Source of the DNA: CAZSDU01 sp964605775
GTDB lineage: Bacteria; Bacteroidota; Bacteroidia; Bacteroidales; FEN-979
Length of the DNA: 42,929 bases
Direction of reading: 5' to 3'
Assembly (NCBI GenBank): GCA_964605775.1
Contig: CAZSDU010000025.1
Span: 1-42,929 of the forward strand
In this document: positions 33,068-41,240 of the stretch, one piece after another
How positions within the stretch are numbered: position 1 is the stretch's first letter
Layout: every line of letters begins with the position of its first letter
Notes under the pieces: model-generated
The model's input: only the letters and a program-made list of their open reading frames with translations
Told to the model about the DNA's origin: nothing
The model's database searches: none
Position numbers and translations under genes: made by a program

Positions 33068-34466
33068 AATTCAGATCGGGATGTCAGAAGATTTTTTCCA
33101 GGGATATAAAGGTGCCGCTTTGGAGGTGCTGAAAAAATATAACGTCAGGGTATGGGGGCAGTCGGAAATTGATACCACCCGCGGATCATTCAAGGGGACG
33201 GTGCTGCCCCGTTCCGAAAATGACGACGATCAGCATATCGTGGTAAAAATCATCACGGGTTACAATATCGGGATTGATATTGCCACCATTACCGGCATGA
33301 AGGAAACCGGTTATAAGAAGGCGGTTTACAAGATTCCGGAGAAGGAGTTTCCCATTACGCCGGGACTTCCCAGGGTCAAGCTGATCGGCACCGGGGGCAC
33401 TATTGCTTCCCGGCTGGATTACCGTACGGGCGCTGTTATTCCTGCTTTTTCACCCGGTGAGTTGTATGGGGCGGTACCCGAGTTGGCCGGAATCTGCAAT
33501 CTGACCACAGAGAAGATCTTCGCTGTGTTCAGCGAGAATATGGGACCAGAACAATACAAAAAGCTGGCCATCACTATCGGGAAAGAAATTGAGAACGGGG
33601 TGGAAGGGATCGTGGTCGGTCATGGTACCGACACCCTCCATCATACCGGAGCTGCCCTGACCTTTATGGTGCAGAATTCACCCATTCCCATCATCCTGGT
33701 CGGCTCACAGCGATCATCTGACCGTCCGAGTTCAGATGCCGCTCTCAACCTGATGCATGCCACTACCGCTGCAGGGCATGGGGATATCGCCGAGGTGATG
33801 ATTTGTATGTTCGGCCCTACTTCCGATGAATATGGATTTCTGCACCGTGGTACGAGGGTGCGTAAAATGCATTCTTCTTACCGTTCCACTTTCCGCACCA
33901 TTGGCGATATTCCCGTGGCCACGGTGACCCGCAAAGGGGTGGTTCCCTTGAAACCGGTATATAACCATCGCCGTAAGGACAGGGAGGTCATCATTAAGCC
34001 CTACTTTGAAGAAAAGGTATCCATCGTCTATTATTATCCCAATATGCAGCCAGATATCATCGACTCATTGGTGGACAATGGTTATAAAGGAATTATCATA
34101 GCCGGAACAGGGCTGGGACATGTGAATAAACCCTTATACCCTGCCATAGAGCGGGCGGCTAAAAAAGGGGTTCATATTTATATGACCGTTCAGACGCTTT
34201 GGGGCTATGTTCACATGTTCGTTTACGACACCGGTCGCGACCTGATGGCCAAAGGCATCGTTCCTGCAGAAAACATGCTTCCCGAAGTGGCCTATATCAA
34301 GTTAGGCTGGGTTTTGGGACAGACCAGTGATCCGGAAGAAGTCAGGCGGCTGATGCTGACTCCCATCAACGATGATATTACTCCCCGTGAGCCTTACAAT
34401 GGCTACCTGGTGTATCAGGGCGGTGTGCCAGAAATTGAAGAATTCATAAGGAAGGTACATAAGTAG
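33036..34466 (+). CDS. gatD: Glu-tRNA(Gln) amidotransferase subunit D, archaeal type
   Basis: This 476-residue subunit releases ammonia from glutamine or asparagine for GatE. Residues about 15-95 form the small GatD-specific beta domain (VRVWGQSEIDTTRGSFKGTV), which ordinary asparaginases lack. The L-asparaginase fold follows with GTGGTIASRLDYRTGAV (nucleophile Thr) and VVGHGTDTLHHTGAALTFM (Thr-Asp pair), then GSQRSSDRPSSDAALNL. The start at 33036 lies inside gatE; an internal ATG at 33081 is also possible. Confidence 0.92.
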   Translation: MNSKKQFQKTKIQIGMSEDFFQGYKGAALEVLKKYNVRVWGQSEIDTTRGSFKGTVLPRSENDDDQHIVVKIITGYNIGIDIATITGMKETGYKKAVYKIPEKEFPITPGLPRVKLIGTGGTIASRLDYRTGAVIPAFSPGELYGAVPELAGICNLTTEKIFAVFSENMGPEQYKKLAITIGKEIENGVEGIVVGHGTDTLHHTGAALTFMVQNSPIPIILVGSQRSSDRPSSDAALNLMHATTAAGHGDIAEVMICMFGPTSDEYGFLHRGTRVRKMHSSYRSTFRTIGDIPVATVTRKGVVPLKPVYNHRRKDREVIIKPYFEEKVSIVYYYPNMQPDIIDSLVDNGYKGIIIAGTGLGHVNKPLYPAIERAAKKGVHIYMTVQTLWGYVHMFVYDTGRDLMAKGIVPAENMLPEVAYIKLGWVLGQTSDPEEVRRLMLTPINDDITPREPYNGYLVYQGGVPEIEEFIRKVHK

Positions 34467-34474
34467 GTTTGGTT

Positions 34475-34494
34475 GGTATCCGTTTGCAGATACC
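34475..34494. terminator. weak hairpin between convergent genes
   Basis: GGTATC (34475-34480) pairs with GATACC (34489-34494) around an 8-base loop, between the convergent gatD and transglutaminase-like genes. There is no proper T-run on either side, so termination is doubtful. Confidence 0.25.
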
Positions 34495-34502
34495 TAAAAT
34501 CC

Positions 34503-35663
34503 TTATTCCACTTGCTTCAGGAATACCTCCAGCCATTGCTGCTGTTGCTGCGACTGATGAAGCGCTTCCAGGCAGATTTCTTGTAAAGAATGGATTCCCT
34601 CGGCCGTTCTGGGATCAGCATCCCCGATTTTTTTTAATTTTTCAAGGGAGGATTTCAGTAATTCAATGGCCCGGCTGATCATCTCTCTTATCTCCGGCTC
34701 AGGTTGCTGAGGAATAAACTGAGCATTACGGTAATGGATAAAGGCATTGAGGGACGCGATCCCCGAATTGTAATCACTCACTGCTGCATTGTACTGTCTG
34801 ACCGCCCGGTTTTGTTTTTCGGTTTCCATTTCTTCTCTGAGAAATTTTAATTGTTCCCTGACGGCTTTGTTTTTAACCTGGTATTTTTCTATCCTGAGGA
34901 TGACTGCTTTATTGCGGGTTACAAGGTCCTGGTTTTCATAAAGGCAGATAGAATCCGGGTAATTAAAGTAATCCCTCTGCTTTGTTTTGTCTAATGTTCC
35001 GCTTTTAAATTCTTCTCCATTTACAGGGTAGTAAAGAAATTGCCAGATGGGGTCAAAGGGAATGCAGGTCCGGATAAAAATATCAGGACTGACGTTAAAA
35101 TATTCCTCGCTAAAGGCTTTGACAAATTTTCCCTGACTGATATATCCTGACCCCCAGGTAGGATCGTACATATTCCAGCCCTTTTCTGTCAGGGCAGCGC
35201 ACCAGGAATGGGGGATCTGGTCTATGGCTCCGAACTGCTTTGTATATCCTTCGATCATGTAACATTTTACCCCGGTTTTCAGACAAAGATCCTGAAAAAG
35301 GGCGGTATAGTCCTCACAGATCCCTTTTCTTGTTAACAATATCTGGATGATCTTTTCTTCCCTGGAGCTGCCGGAATTGGTGGAATAAAAACGATGGATA
35401 TCATATTCGATATGGGTGGCCATCCAGGTGTAAATGGTTCTGATTTTTTCATCATCGGTATAGCCATGATCGTTGATAAAAGCTGACATTTTTTCTGTTG
35501 ATACGGTAAAGGCAGAAGGGATATGTCTGGCTTTTTGATCAATCAGGGCATAGGGGTTTGCTGGCTGCTGGGCACTGAGGTTTACAAAGCAAATAAATAG
35601 CAAAATAACCAATAAGCCCGGAAAAATACATTTTACGCGTTTACCTTTTGTTGTTTTATGCAT
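34503..35663 (-). CDS. exported transglutaminase-like protein
   Basis: This 386-residue protein has a signal peptide (GLLVILLFICFVNLSAQ) and a transglutaminase-like/cysteine-protease core: the nucleophile region RKGICEDYTALFQDLC, then HSWCAALTEKGWNMYDPTWG with His and Asp of the triad. Residues about 260-386 are a charged helical tail. Relatives act as proteases or amidases in the envelope; substrate unknown. The Cys-His-Asp triad appears complete. Confidence 0.82.
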   Translation of the reverse strand: MHKTTKGKRVKCIFPGLLVILLFICFVNLSAQQPANPYALIDQKARHIPSAFTVSTEKMSAFINDHGYTDDEKIRTIYTWMATHIEYDIHRFYSTNSGSSREEKIIQILLTRKGICEDYTALFQDLCLKTGVKCYMIEGYTKQFGAIDQIPHSWCAALTEKGWNMYDPTWGSGYISQGKFVKAFSEEYFNVSPDIFIRTCIPFDPIWQFLYYPVNGEEFKSGTLDKTKQRDYFNYPDSICLYENQDLVTRNKAVILRIEKYQVKNKAVREQLKFLREEMETEKQNRAVRQYNAAVSDYNSGIASLNAFIHYRNAQFIPQQPEPEIREMISRAIELLKSSLEKLKKIGDADPRTAEGIHSLQEICLEALHQSQQQQQWLEVFLKQVE

Positions 35664-35803
35664 ACATTCAACCGATGATAAATCTTACGCAAAAAGCGGG
35701 GGAATATTGTTTATTCATGTTAAAACCTGGTATTCGGCATTTCTAAGACCCGTTCAGAGACAAAGTTTTATCAGGAAAATATGCATTTATCTATGATTTG
35801 TTT
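35664..35803. other. intergenic region left of the CRISPR-Cas locus
   Basis: The stretch between the transglutaminase-like gene and the tracrRNA/cas9 control region contains no open frame or RNA that I recognise. Confidence 0.4.
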
Positions 35804-35811
35804 TAATTTTG
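35804..35811 (+). promoter_or_regulatory. candidate -7 box for cas9
   Basis: TAATTTTG fits TAnnTTTG and is the only plus-strand match I find between 35700 and the cas9 ATG. No clear -33 TTTG precedes it. If used, the cas9 mRNA leader (about 120 bases) would be fully antisense to the tracrRNA. Confidence 0.35.
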
Positions 35812-35820
35812 ATAGGCGGG

Positions 35821-35850
35821 AAAAAGAAAAGGCGACCCGAGAGCCGCCTT
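35821..35850 (-). terminator. Rho-independent terminator of the tracrRNA
   Basis: Minus-strand AAGGCG (35850-35845) pairs with CGCCTT (35834-35829), extended by a few inner pairs, and is followed by TTTTCTTTTT. It doubles as the final hairpin of the tracrRNA. Confidence 0.85.
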
Positions 35851-35899
35851 GAATGTTTTCACAACGGAATAATCCTTATTGTGAATTGCTTCAGATTGT
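35821..35899 (-). ncRNA. tracrRNA of the type II-C system
   Basis: On the minus strand the RNA would begin ACAATCTGAAGCAATTCAC, the complement of the first 23 bases of the crRNA-orientation repeat apart from one missing A. This anti-repeat is followed by ACAATAAGG, a motif I also recall in the Neisseria Cas9 tracrRNA, a small hairpin GGATTATTCC, and a GC-rich stem (AAGGCG...CGCCTT) with a T-run. Length is about 79 bases. A TTG-N19-TATATTTG promoter sits so that transcription should start at the anti-repeat. Pairing, promoter and terminator all agree on strand. Confidence 0.9.
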
Positions 35900-35903
35900 A
35901 ATG

Positions 35904-35933
35904 CAAATATAAGCATCATTTAAAAATAAACAA
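35904..35933 (-). promoter_or_regulatory. tracrRNA promoter (TTG-N19-TATATTTG)
   Basis: The minus strand shows TTG at 35933-35931, 19 bases, then TATATTTG at 35911-35904. Both boxes and spacing fit the Bacteroidota -33/-7 consensus. Start of transcription is predicted near 35899, exactly the first base of the anti-repeat. The -33 box lies 5 bases from the cas9 ATG on the other strand. Confidence 0.8.
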
Positions 35934-35937
35934 TACG

Positions 35938-38900
35938 ATGACAAGAATTTTAGGTTTAGATCTTGGGACCAACTCAATTGGCTGGGCACTTGTTGAACAA
36001 AATTACAAGGAAAATGAAGGTCAGATTATAGGATTGGGTTCCAGGATTATTCCAATGGATCAAGGAACGTTAGGTGAATTTGAAAGAGGTAATTCGGTTT
36101 CACAAACAAAGGAACGAACAACTTTCCGGAGTACCAGAAGGCTTCGAGAGCGACATTTACTAAGAAGATCAAGATTACATGCTGTACTGAATATTCTTGG
36201 TTGCCTGCCTGAACACTATTCCCGGGAAATTGATTTTGAAAAACACTTCGGGCAATTTAAAAGCGATTGTGAGCCAAAATTTGTATATAAGCCAAATGTT
36301 GATAATGGAAAATCGGAATTTATCTTTAAACAATCATTTAACGAGATGTTGAATGAGTTTTATGGAAAACATCCTGATTTGATTGAACATAATAAAAAGA
36401 TCCCTTACGACTGGACAATATATTATTTACGCAAAAAAGCATTAACCCAGAAGATAGAAAAGCAGGAGCTGGCATGGATCCTGCTTAACTTTAATCAGAA
36501 AAGAGGTTATTTTCAATTAAGGGGGGAAGATGAAGAAGATTCAGTAAATCAATTGGTTGAATTTCATGCGCTCAGGGTTGTCGATGTTATCGATAGCGGA
36601 GACCGTAAAGGGACAGATGAAGTCTGGTACAATGTGTTGCTTGAAAACGGATGGATTTATCGGCGTACAAGCAAAGTACCGCTTGACTGGATAGGAAAAG
36701 TTAAAGAATTTGTCGTAACAACATATTTAAATGAGGATGGTAGTGTTAAGACAGATAAAGAGGGCAAGGAAAAAAGAACATTCAGAGCCCCACTTCCAGA
36801 TGATTGGACGCTGGTTAAAAAGAAAACCGAGTTTGAAATAGGTCAAAGCAATAAAACGGTCGGATGTTTTATCTACGATACTTTGATTCAGGACCCTAGT
36901 CAAAAGATCAGGGGGAAGTTGGTAAGAACCATTGAGAGGAAATTCTACAAGACAGAATTAAGGCGTATCCTGGAGAAGCAGATGGAATTTAATCCTGAAC
37001 TGCAGGACCGTCAAATCTATTCTCTCTGCATTCAAGAATTATATAAAAGAAATGAAAGCCATCGAAAAAGTCTGGAAGAGAAAGATTTTGTGCATCTGTT
37101 CCTGAATGATATCATTTTTTTCCAGAGGCCTTTGAAAAGCAAGAAATCACAGATTGCTAATTGCCGTTATGAAGTCAGAACCTATAAAAACAAGGATGGA
37201 TCCCTGGGATCGGAACCCGTGAAATGTATTGCCAAATCTCACCCATTGTATCAGGAATTCAGGCTATGGCAATTTCTCCGGAACTTAAAGGTATATAAAA
37301 AAAATGCTGAGATCGAAGGCAAGATTATATCCGAGTTGGAAGTTACAGCCCAAATGTTGACATCAGAGGATGATTGGGTAGCCTTATTTGATTGGCTAAA
37401 TAATAAAAAAGAAATCAAGCAGGAAGTATTCTTAAAATATCCTCCGTTTAAACTGAAGAAAGAAATCTGCAATTACCGTTGGAATTATGTAGAAGACAAA
37501 ATATATCCTGCCAATGAAACCAGGGCTTTGATTTTATCCAGGATGGAGAAATGTCGAAATATTCCTGAAGGATTTTTAAACATGGAAGTTGAAGAAAGTC
37601 TCTGGCATCTTCTTTATTCGGTTGAAGACGCTGAAGAGATTGAAAAAGCTTTGACAACATTTGCCGGCAGACATGGACTTGATTCGGACTTTGTGGAAAA
37701 CTTTAAAAAATTTCCACGATTTAAGAAAGAATATGGAGCGTATTCATCAAAAGCGATTAAAAAGTTATTGACCCTGATGCGACGGGGCAAATATTGGAGA
37801 GAGGAAGATGTTGGGGAGACTGTAAAAAGCAGGATCAATTCAATTACCGAACGATTGATTTCGATAGGATATGATCATGCCCAGCTCCCGAAGATTACCG
37901 ATGATGATATCCCTAAACAAGTATTAAAAAGTTTTATTGATTGCAAAAACCCATTGCAGGCACTGAACACTTATCAGGCATGTTATGCAGTATATGGCAG
38001 ACATTCAGAAGAAGGAGAGATTTTGAAATGGAAAAATCCTTCGGAAGTTGACCATTACCTTAAATCTGTATTCCACCAGCATTCATTACGCAATCCAATT
38101 GTTGAACAGGTAATAGCGGAGACTTTGCGTGTGGTCAGGGACATCTGGAATCACTATGGGAAGGGCATGGAGGGTTTTTTCGACGAGATTCATATTGAAC
38201 TGGGAAGAGAAATGAAAAACCCGGCAGACAGACGGAAGCAAATGTCGGAACAGAATTCTGTTAATGAAAACACCAATCTGCGGATAAAGGCGCTTCTTGA
38301 AGAAATGTCGCATGATCCCGACATAGAAAATGTTCGTCCATACTCCCCCGCCCAGCAAGAGATATTGAAGATTTATGAAGACGGTGCCCTCAAATCAAAC
38401 CTTGAATTGCCTGAAGATATTTTGAAAATCAGTAAAAATGCACAGCCGTCAAAATCTGAACTTAACAGATATAGACTTTGGCTTGAGCAGAAATACAGAT
38501 CTCCTTATACCGGCGAAGTGATCCCTTTGAGTAAATTATTCACCCCGGAATATGAAATTGAACACATCATTCCACAATCAAGATACTTTGATGATTCCCT
38601 GAACAATAAGGTGATATGTGAAGCCGAAGTTAACAAAGACAAGGACAATAGTACCGGCTTTGAATATATCAGGGAGAATTCTGGGAAAATACTGCAACTC
38701 AGCATGGGGAAAATGGTCAGACTATTTACATTGGAAGCCTATCAGGATTATGTAAAAACTCATTTTTCTGTCAACAAGGGAAAAATGAAAAGGCTTCTCA
38801 TGGATGACATTCCGGAGGCATTTATTGCCCGTCAGCTTAATGATACAAGATATATAAGTAAAGTGGTGAAGAACTTATTGTCCAATATTGTAAGAGAAGA

Positions 38901-40575
38901 AAATGAACAGGAAACCACTTCAAAGAATGTTGCTGCAAGTAACGGATCGATCACCACGGAATTAAAAAGAGCGTGGGGGTTGAATGATGTTTGGAATGAG
39001 CTGATCTCATCTCGTTTTATCAGGCTGAACCAGATTACGAATTCAAACCAGTTTGGTGAATGGATTAATCGTGATGGGAAACGTGTTTTTCAAAACCGTG
39101 TACCGCTGGAACTGCAAAAAGGATTTAACCGAAAAAGAATTGACCATCGTCACCATGCCATGGATGCACTGGTAATTGCCTGTGCTTCCCGTAACCATAT
39201 CAATTATCTTAATAATGAATCTGCCGGATCATCAAAACGGTATGACCTGAGAGCCTTGCTGTGTTTCAAGGATAAGACCGAAGGAAATGGAAATTATAAA
39301 TGGAATTTCTATAAACCCTGGGATGATTTTACGCGTGAGGCAAAGGAAAAGCTTGAAGCAGTCATCGTTAGTTTTAAACAAAACAACAGGGTCATCAATA
39401 AAACGGTTAACCGGTATCAAAAATGGAAGATGGATGAGGATGGAAAGCTGCGTAAAGTTTTTGTAAAACAGGAGAAAGGCGACCATTGGGCAATCAGAAA
39501 GCCTATGCATAAAGATACTGTTGCCGGCGCCGTTACCCTGAAATTTAAAAAGCAGGTTCAATTCTCCTCTGCACTGGAACAAGTGGAAATGATTGCTGAT
39601 AAGTCCCTTAAAGACAAAATCAAAGATTTGATTTCAGAAGGGATTGATAAAAAAGCAATTCTTAAATATTTTAAAGCCAATATGAATAAATTCCAGGAGA
39701 GGGATATTTCGCGGGTCGAAATTTATTACTTTGATCAGCAAAACGTTGCTTCCAGGGTTGCTGTTGATGAAAGTTTCAACTATTCTGCAATCAGCAAGAT
39801 TACGGATACCGGAGTGCAAAAGATTTTGTACAATCATCTGGCCAAATATAATGAGGAAAAAAATAACACTTTGATTGAGCGCCCCGAACTTGCATTCTCC
39901 ACCGATGGGCTTGATGATTTAAATAAATCACTCGGCTCCCTAAATAATGGAAAGGACCATAAACCCATTTATAAGGTGCGTTGTTTTGAACCCAAAGGCA
40001 ATAAATTCAATGTTGGGGTTACCGGGAATAAAAAGTTCAAATTTGTTGAGGCCGCAAAAGGGACTAACCTGTTTTTTGCCATTTACCGTGATCCGGAAGG
40101 CAAACGAAGTTATGCAAGCATTCCGCTTAATATTGTGATTGAACGACAGAAACAAGGACTTTCGTCCGTCCCTGAAGTCGATGAAAACGGCTCTGTCTTA
40201 TTGTTTTATCTTTCACCAAATGATCTGGTTTATATTCCGTCATTGGAAGATTCCACAAGTTTAATTTTAAATCCAATTTGCACCATTTCAGATATTCAAA
40301 TTAAAAATATTTACAAGTTTATTGATAGTAGTGGAACAACTGCCAACTTCGTGCCCTATTATGTGTCTGATCTAATCTACAAACTCTCAAAAGAAGATGC
40401 TAGTAAATTAAAGGAAAAATATGAACTTAATTATCCCGGAATCATACAAAATGAATTTGGAGGAAACAGCCCACAATCAAAAAATCAGAAATCACTTGAT
40501 GGAATGATGATTAAGGAAATATGCCAAAAGTTAAATGTTGATCGGCTTGGTCAATTATCGGAAAAAATAACCTAA
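35938..40575 (+). CDS. cas9: CRISPR-associated endonuclease Cas9, type II-C
   Basis: The 1545-residue nuclease has all active-site parts. RuvC-I is ILGLDLGTNSIGWALVE (D8). The Arg-rich bridge helix is TTFRSTRRLRERHLLRRSRL near 61-80. RuvC-II is IHIELGREMKN (E754), HNH is YEIEHIIPQSRYFDDSLNNK (H876), and RuvC-III is IDHRHHAMDALVIA (H1072/H1073, D1076). It would cut double-stranded DNA guided by crRNA and tracrRNA. Absence of csn2 and cas4 places it in II-C; it is long for that subtype but in line with other Bacteroidota Cas9 as I recall. The stop TAA shares its last base with the next ATG (TAATG). The C-terminal third should hold the PAM-reading region; the PAM cannot be read from sequence. 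Confidence 0.97.
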   Translation: MTRILGLDLGTNSIGWALVEQNYKENEGQIIGLGSRIIPMDQGTLGEFERGNSVSQTKERTTFRSTRRLRERHLLRRSRLHAVLNILGCLPEHYSREIDFEKHFGQFKSDCEPKFVYKPNVDNGKSEFIFKQSFNEMLNEFYGKHPDLIEHNKKIPYDWTIYYLRKKALTQKIEKQELAWILLNFNQKRGYFQLRGEDEEDSVNQLVEFHALRVVDVIDSGDRKGTDEVWYNVLLENGWIYRRTSKVPLDWIGKVKEFVVTTYLNEDGSVKTDKEGKEKRTFRAPLPDDWTLVKKKTEFEIGQSNKTVGCFIYDTLIQDPSQKIRGKLVRTIERKFYKTELRRILEKQMEFNPELQDRQIYSLCIQELYKRNESHRKSLEEKDFVHLFLNDIIFFQRPLKSKKSQIANCRYEVRTYKNKDGSLGSEPVKCIAKSHPLYQEFRLWQFLRNLKVYKKNAEIEGKIISELEVTAQMLTSEDDWVALFDWLNNKKEIKQEVFLKYPPFKLKKEICNYRWNYVEDKIYPANETRALILSRMEKCRNIPEGFLNMEVEESLWHLLYSVEDAEEIEKALTTFAGRHGLDSDFVENFKKFPRFKKEYGAYSSKAIKKLLTLMRRGKYWREEDVGETVKSRINSITERLISIGYDHAQLPKITDDDIPKQVLKSFIDCKNPLQALNTYQACYAVYGRHSEEGEILKWKNPSEVDHYLKSVFHQHSLRNPIVEQVIAETLRVVRDIWNHYGKGMEGFFDEIHIELGREMKNPADRRKQMSEQNSVNENTNLRIKALLEEMSHDPDIENVRPYSPAQQEILKIYEDGALKSNLELPEDILKISKNAQPSKSELNRYRLWLEQKYRSPYTGEVIPLSKLFTPEYEIEHIIPQSRYFDDSLNNKVICEAEVNKDKDNSTGFEYIRENSGKILQLSMGKMVRLFTLEAYQDYVKTHFSVNKGKMKRLLMDDIPEAFIARQLNDTRYISKVVKNLLSNIVREENEQETTSKNVAASNGSITTELKRAWGLNDVWNELISSRFIRLNQITNSNQFGEWINRDGKRVFQNRVPLELQKGFNRKRIDHRHHAMDALVIACASRNHINYLNNESAGSSKRYDLRALLCFKDKTEGNGNYKWNFYKPWDDFTREAKEKLEAVIVSFKQNNRVINKTVNRYQKWKMDEDGKLRKVFVKQEKGDHWAIRKPMHKDTVAGAVTLKFKKQVQFSSALEQVEMIADKSLKDKIKDLISEGIDKKAILKYFKANMNKFQERDISRVEIYYFDQQNVASRVAVDESFNYSAISKITDTGVQKILYNHLAKYNEEKNNTLIERPELAFSTDGLDDLNKSLGSLNNGKDHKPIYKVRCFEPKGNKFNVGVTGNKKFKFVEAAKGTNLFFAIYRDPEGKRSYASIPLNIVIERQKQGLSSVPEVDENGSVLLFYLSPNDLVYIPSLEDSTSLILNPICTISDIQIKNIYKFIDSSGTTANFVPYYVSDLIYKLSKEDASKLKEKYELNYPGIIQNEFGGNSPQSKNQKSLDGMMIKEICQKLNVDRLGQLSEKIT

Positions 40576-41228
40576 TGGTTTTATTACGTCACTTTGATCC
40601 AAATTTATTTCATCGCCGGTCAATCCGGTTGAAAGGGTATGATTATTCCCGACCCGGAATTTATTTTTTTACAACATGTACACATTATCATGAACCTTTG
40701 TTTGGGGCATATGCTGATGAGCATATTCTGCTCAATCCCTTGGGAGAAATAGTAAAAACCACCTGGTTTGATTTACCCCGGCACAATCACAATATCACCC
40801 TTGATGCATTTGTTGTTATGCCCGATCATTTTCACGGGATCATTGTCATTCACAAAAACGAAATAAACGTGAATCAAAAGGTTCATGATGACGATAATGA
40901 TTTAAATATCGGGTTTGGCATGGATACAGGGGACGATGTAGGGGCGGGTTCTGAACCCGCCCCTACATCGTGTGCCTGTGATTCAATCAATCCCGGAATG
41001 CCAACCATGCCCAATCCGATCAGAAAAAAACAACCATTGTCCGAAATTATCCGTCAGTTTAAAACATTTTCTGCCCTACGGATCAATGAACTACGTAAAA
41101 CTCCTGGCGTTTCTGTCTGGCAAAGAAATTACTATGAGTCAATCATAAGGGGGCAAAATAATCTGGATAAAGTTCGGAAGTATATTTCTACCAATCCCCA
41201 ACGAATGAAAACGTTGAATGATCACTAA
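40575..41228 (+). CDS. Y1/RAYT transposase-like protein between cas9 and cas1
   Basis: This 217-residue protein is a REP-associated tyrosine transposase. Its N-terminus FHRRSIRLKGYDYSRPG is the standard RAYT opening, HUH is H85-F-H87 in VMPDHFHGIIVI, and the candidate nucleophile is Y203 in VRKYISTNPQRM, preceded by VWQRNYYESIIRGQNNLDK. The start overlaps the cas9 stop by one base and cas1 follows after 12 bases, so it is embedded in the cas operon. Residues 120-133 (DDVGAGSEPAPTSC) are encoded by a perfect palindrome that looks like a REP element inserted in frame between the HUH and Tyr parts. The frame is intact. Either it is a passenger or it has a role with the cas genes; I cannot decide. 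Confidence 0.9.
   Translation: MVLLRHFDPNLFHRRSIRLKGYDYSRPGIYFFTTCTHYHEPLFGAYADEHILLNPLGEIVKTTWFDLPRHNHNITLDAFVVMPDHFHGIIVIHKNEINVNQKVHDDDNDLNIGFGMDTGDDVGAGSEPAPTSCACDSINPGMPTMPNPIRKKQPLSEIIRQFKTFSALRINELRKTPGVSVWQRNYYESIIRGQNNLDKVRKYISTNPQRMKTLNDH
40933..40971. repeat. perfect 39-nt palindrome (REP-like) inside the RAYT gene
   Basis: The left arm of 19 bases (40933-40951, containing gtaggggcgggttc) is the exact reverse complement of 40953-40971, with a single T between. GC-rich GGGGCGGGTTC hairpins of this type are familiar REP/MITE-like sequences mobilised by RAYTs. Its length, 39 nt, keeps the reading frame. Confidence 0.88.
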
Positions 41229-41240
41229 TTTATTTCCTGT

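Noticed and set aside
35821..35937. tracrRNA on the plus strand, reading into cas9
   Set aside because: On the plus strand this region has the same sense as the crRNA repeat rather than its complement, has no terminator after it, and lacks a promoter before it. The minus strand satisfies all three.
40575..41240. RAYT region as a complete mobile insertion sequence between cas9 and cas1
   Set aside because: No terminal hairpins flanking the gene, no target duplication and no tnpB were seen; only the internal palindrome is present.
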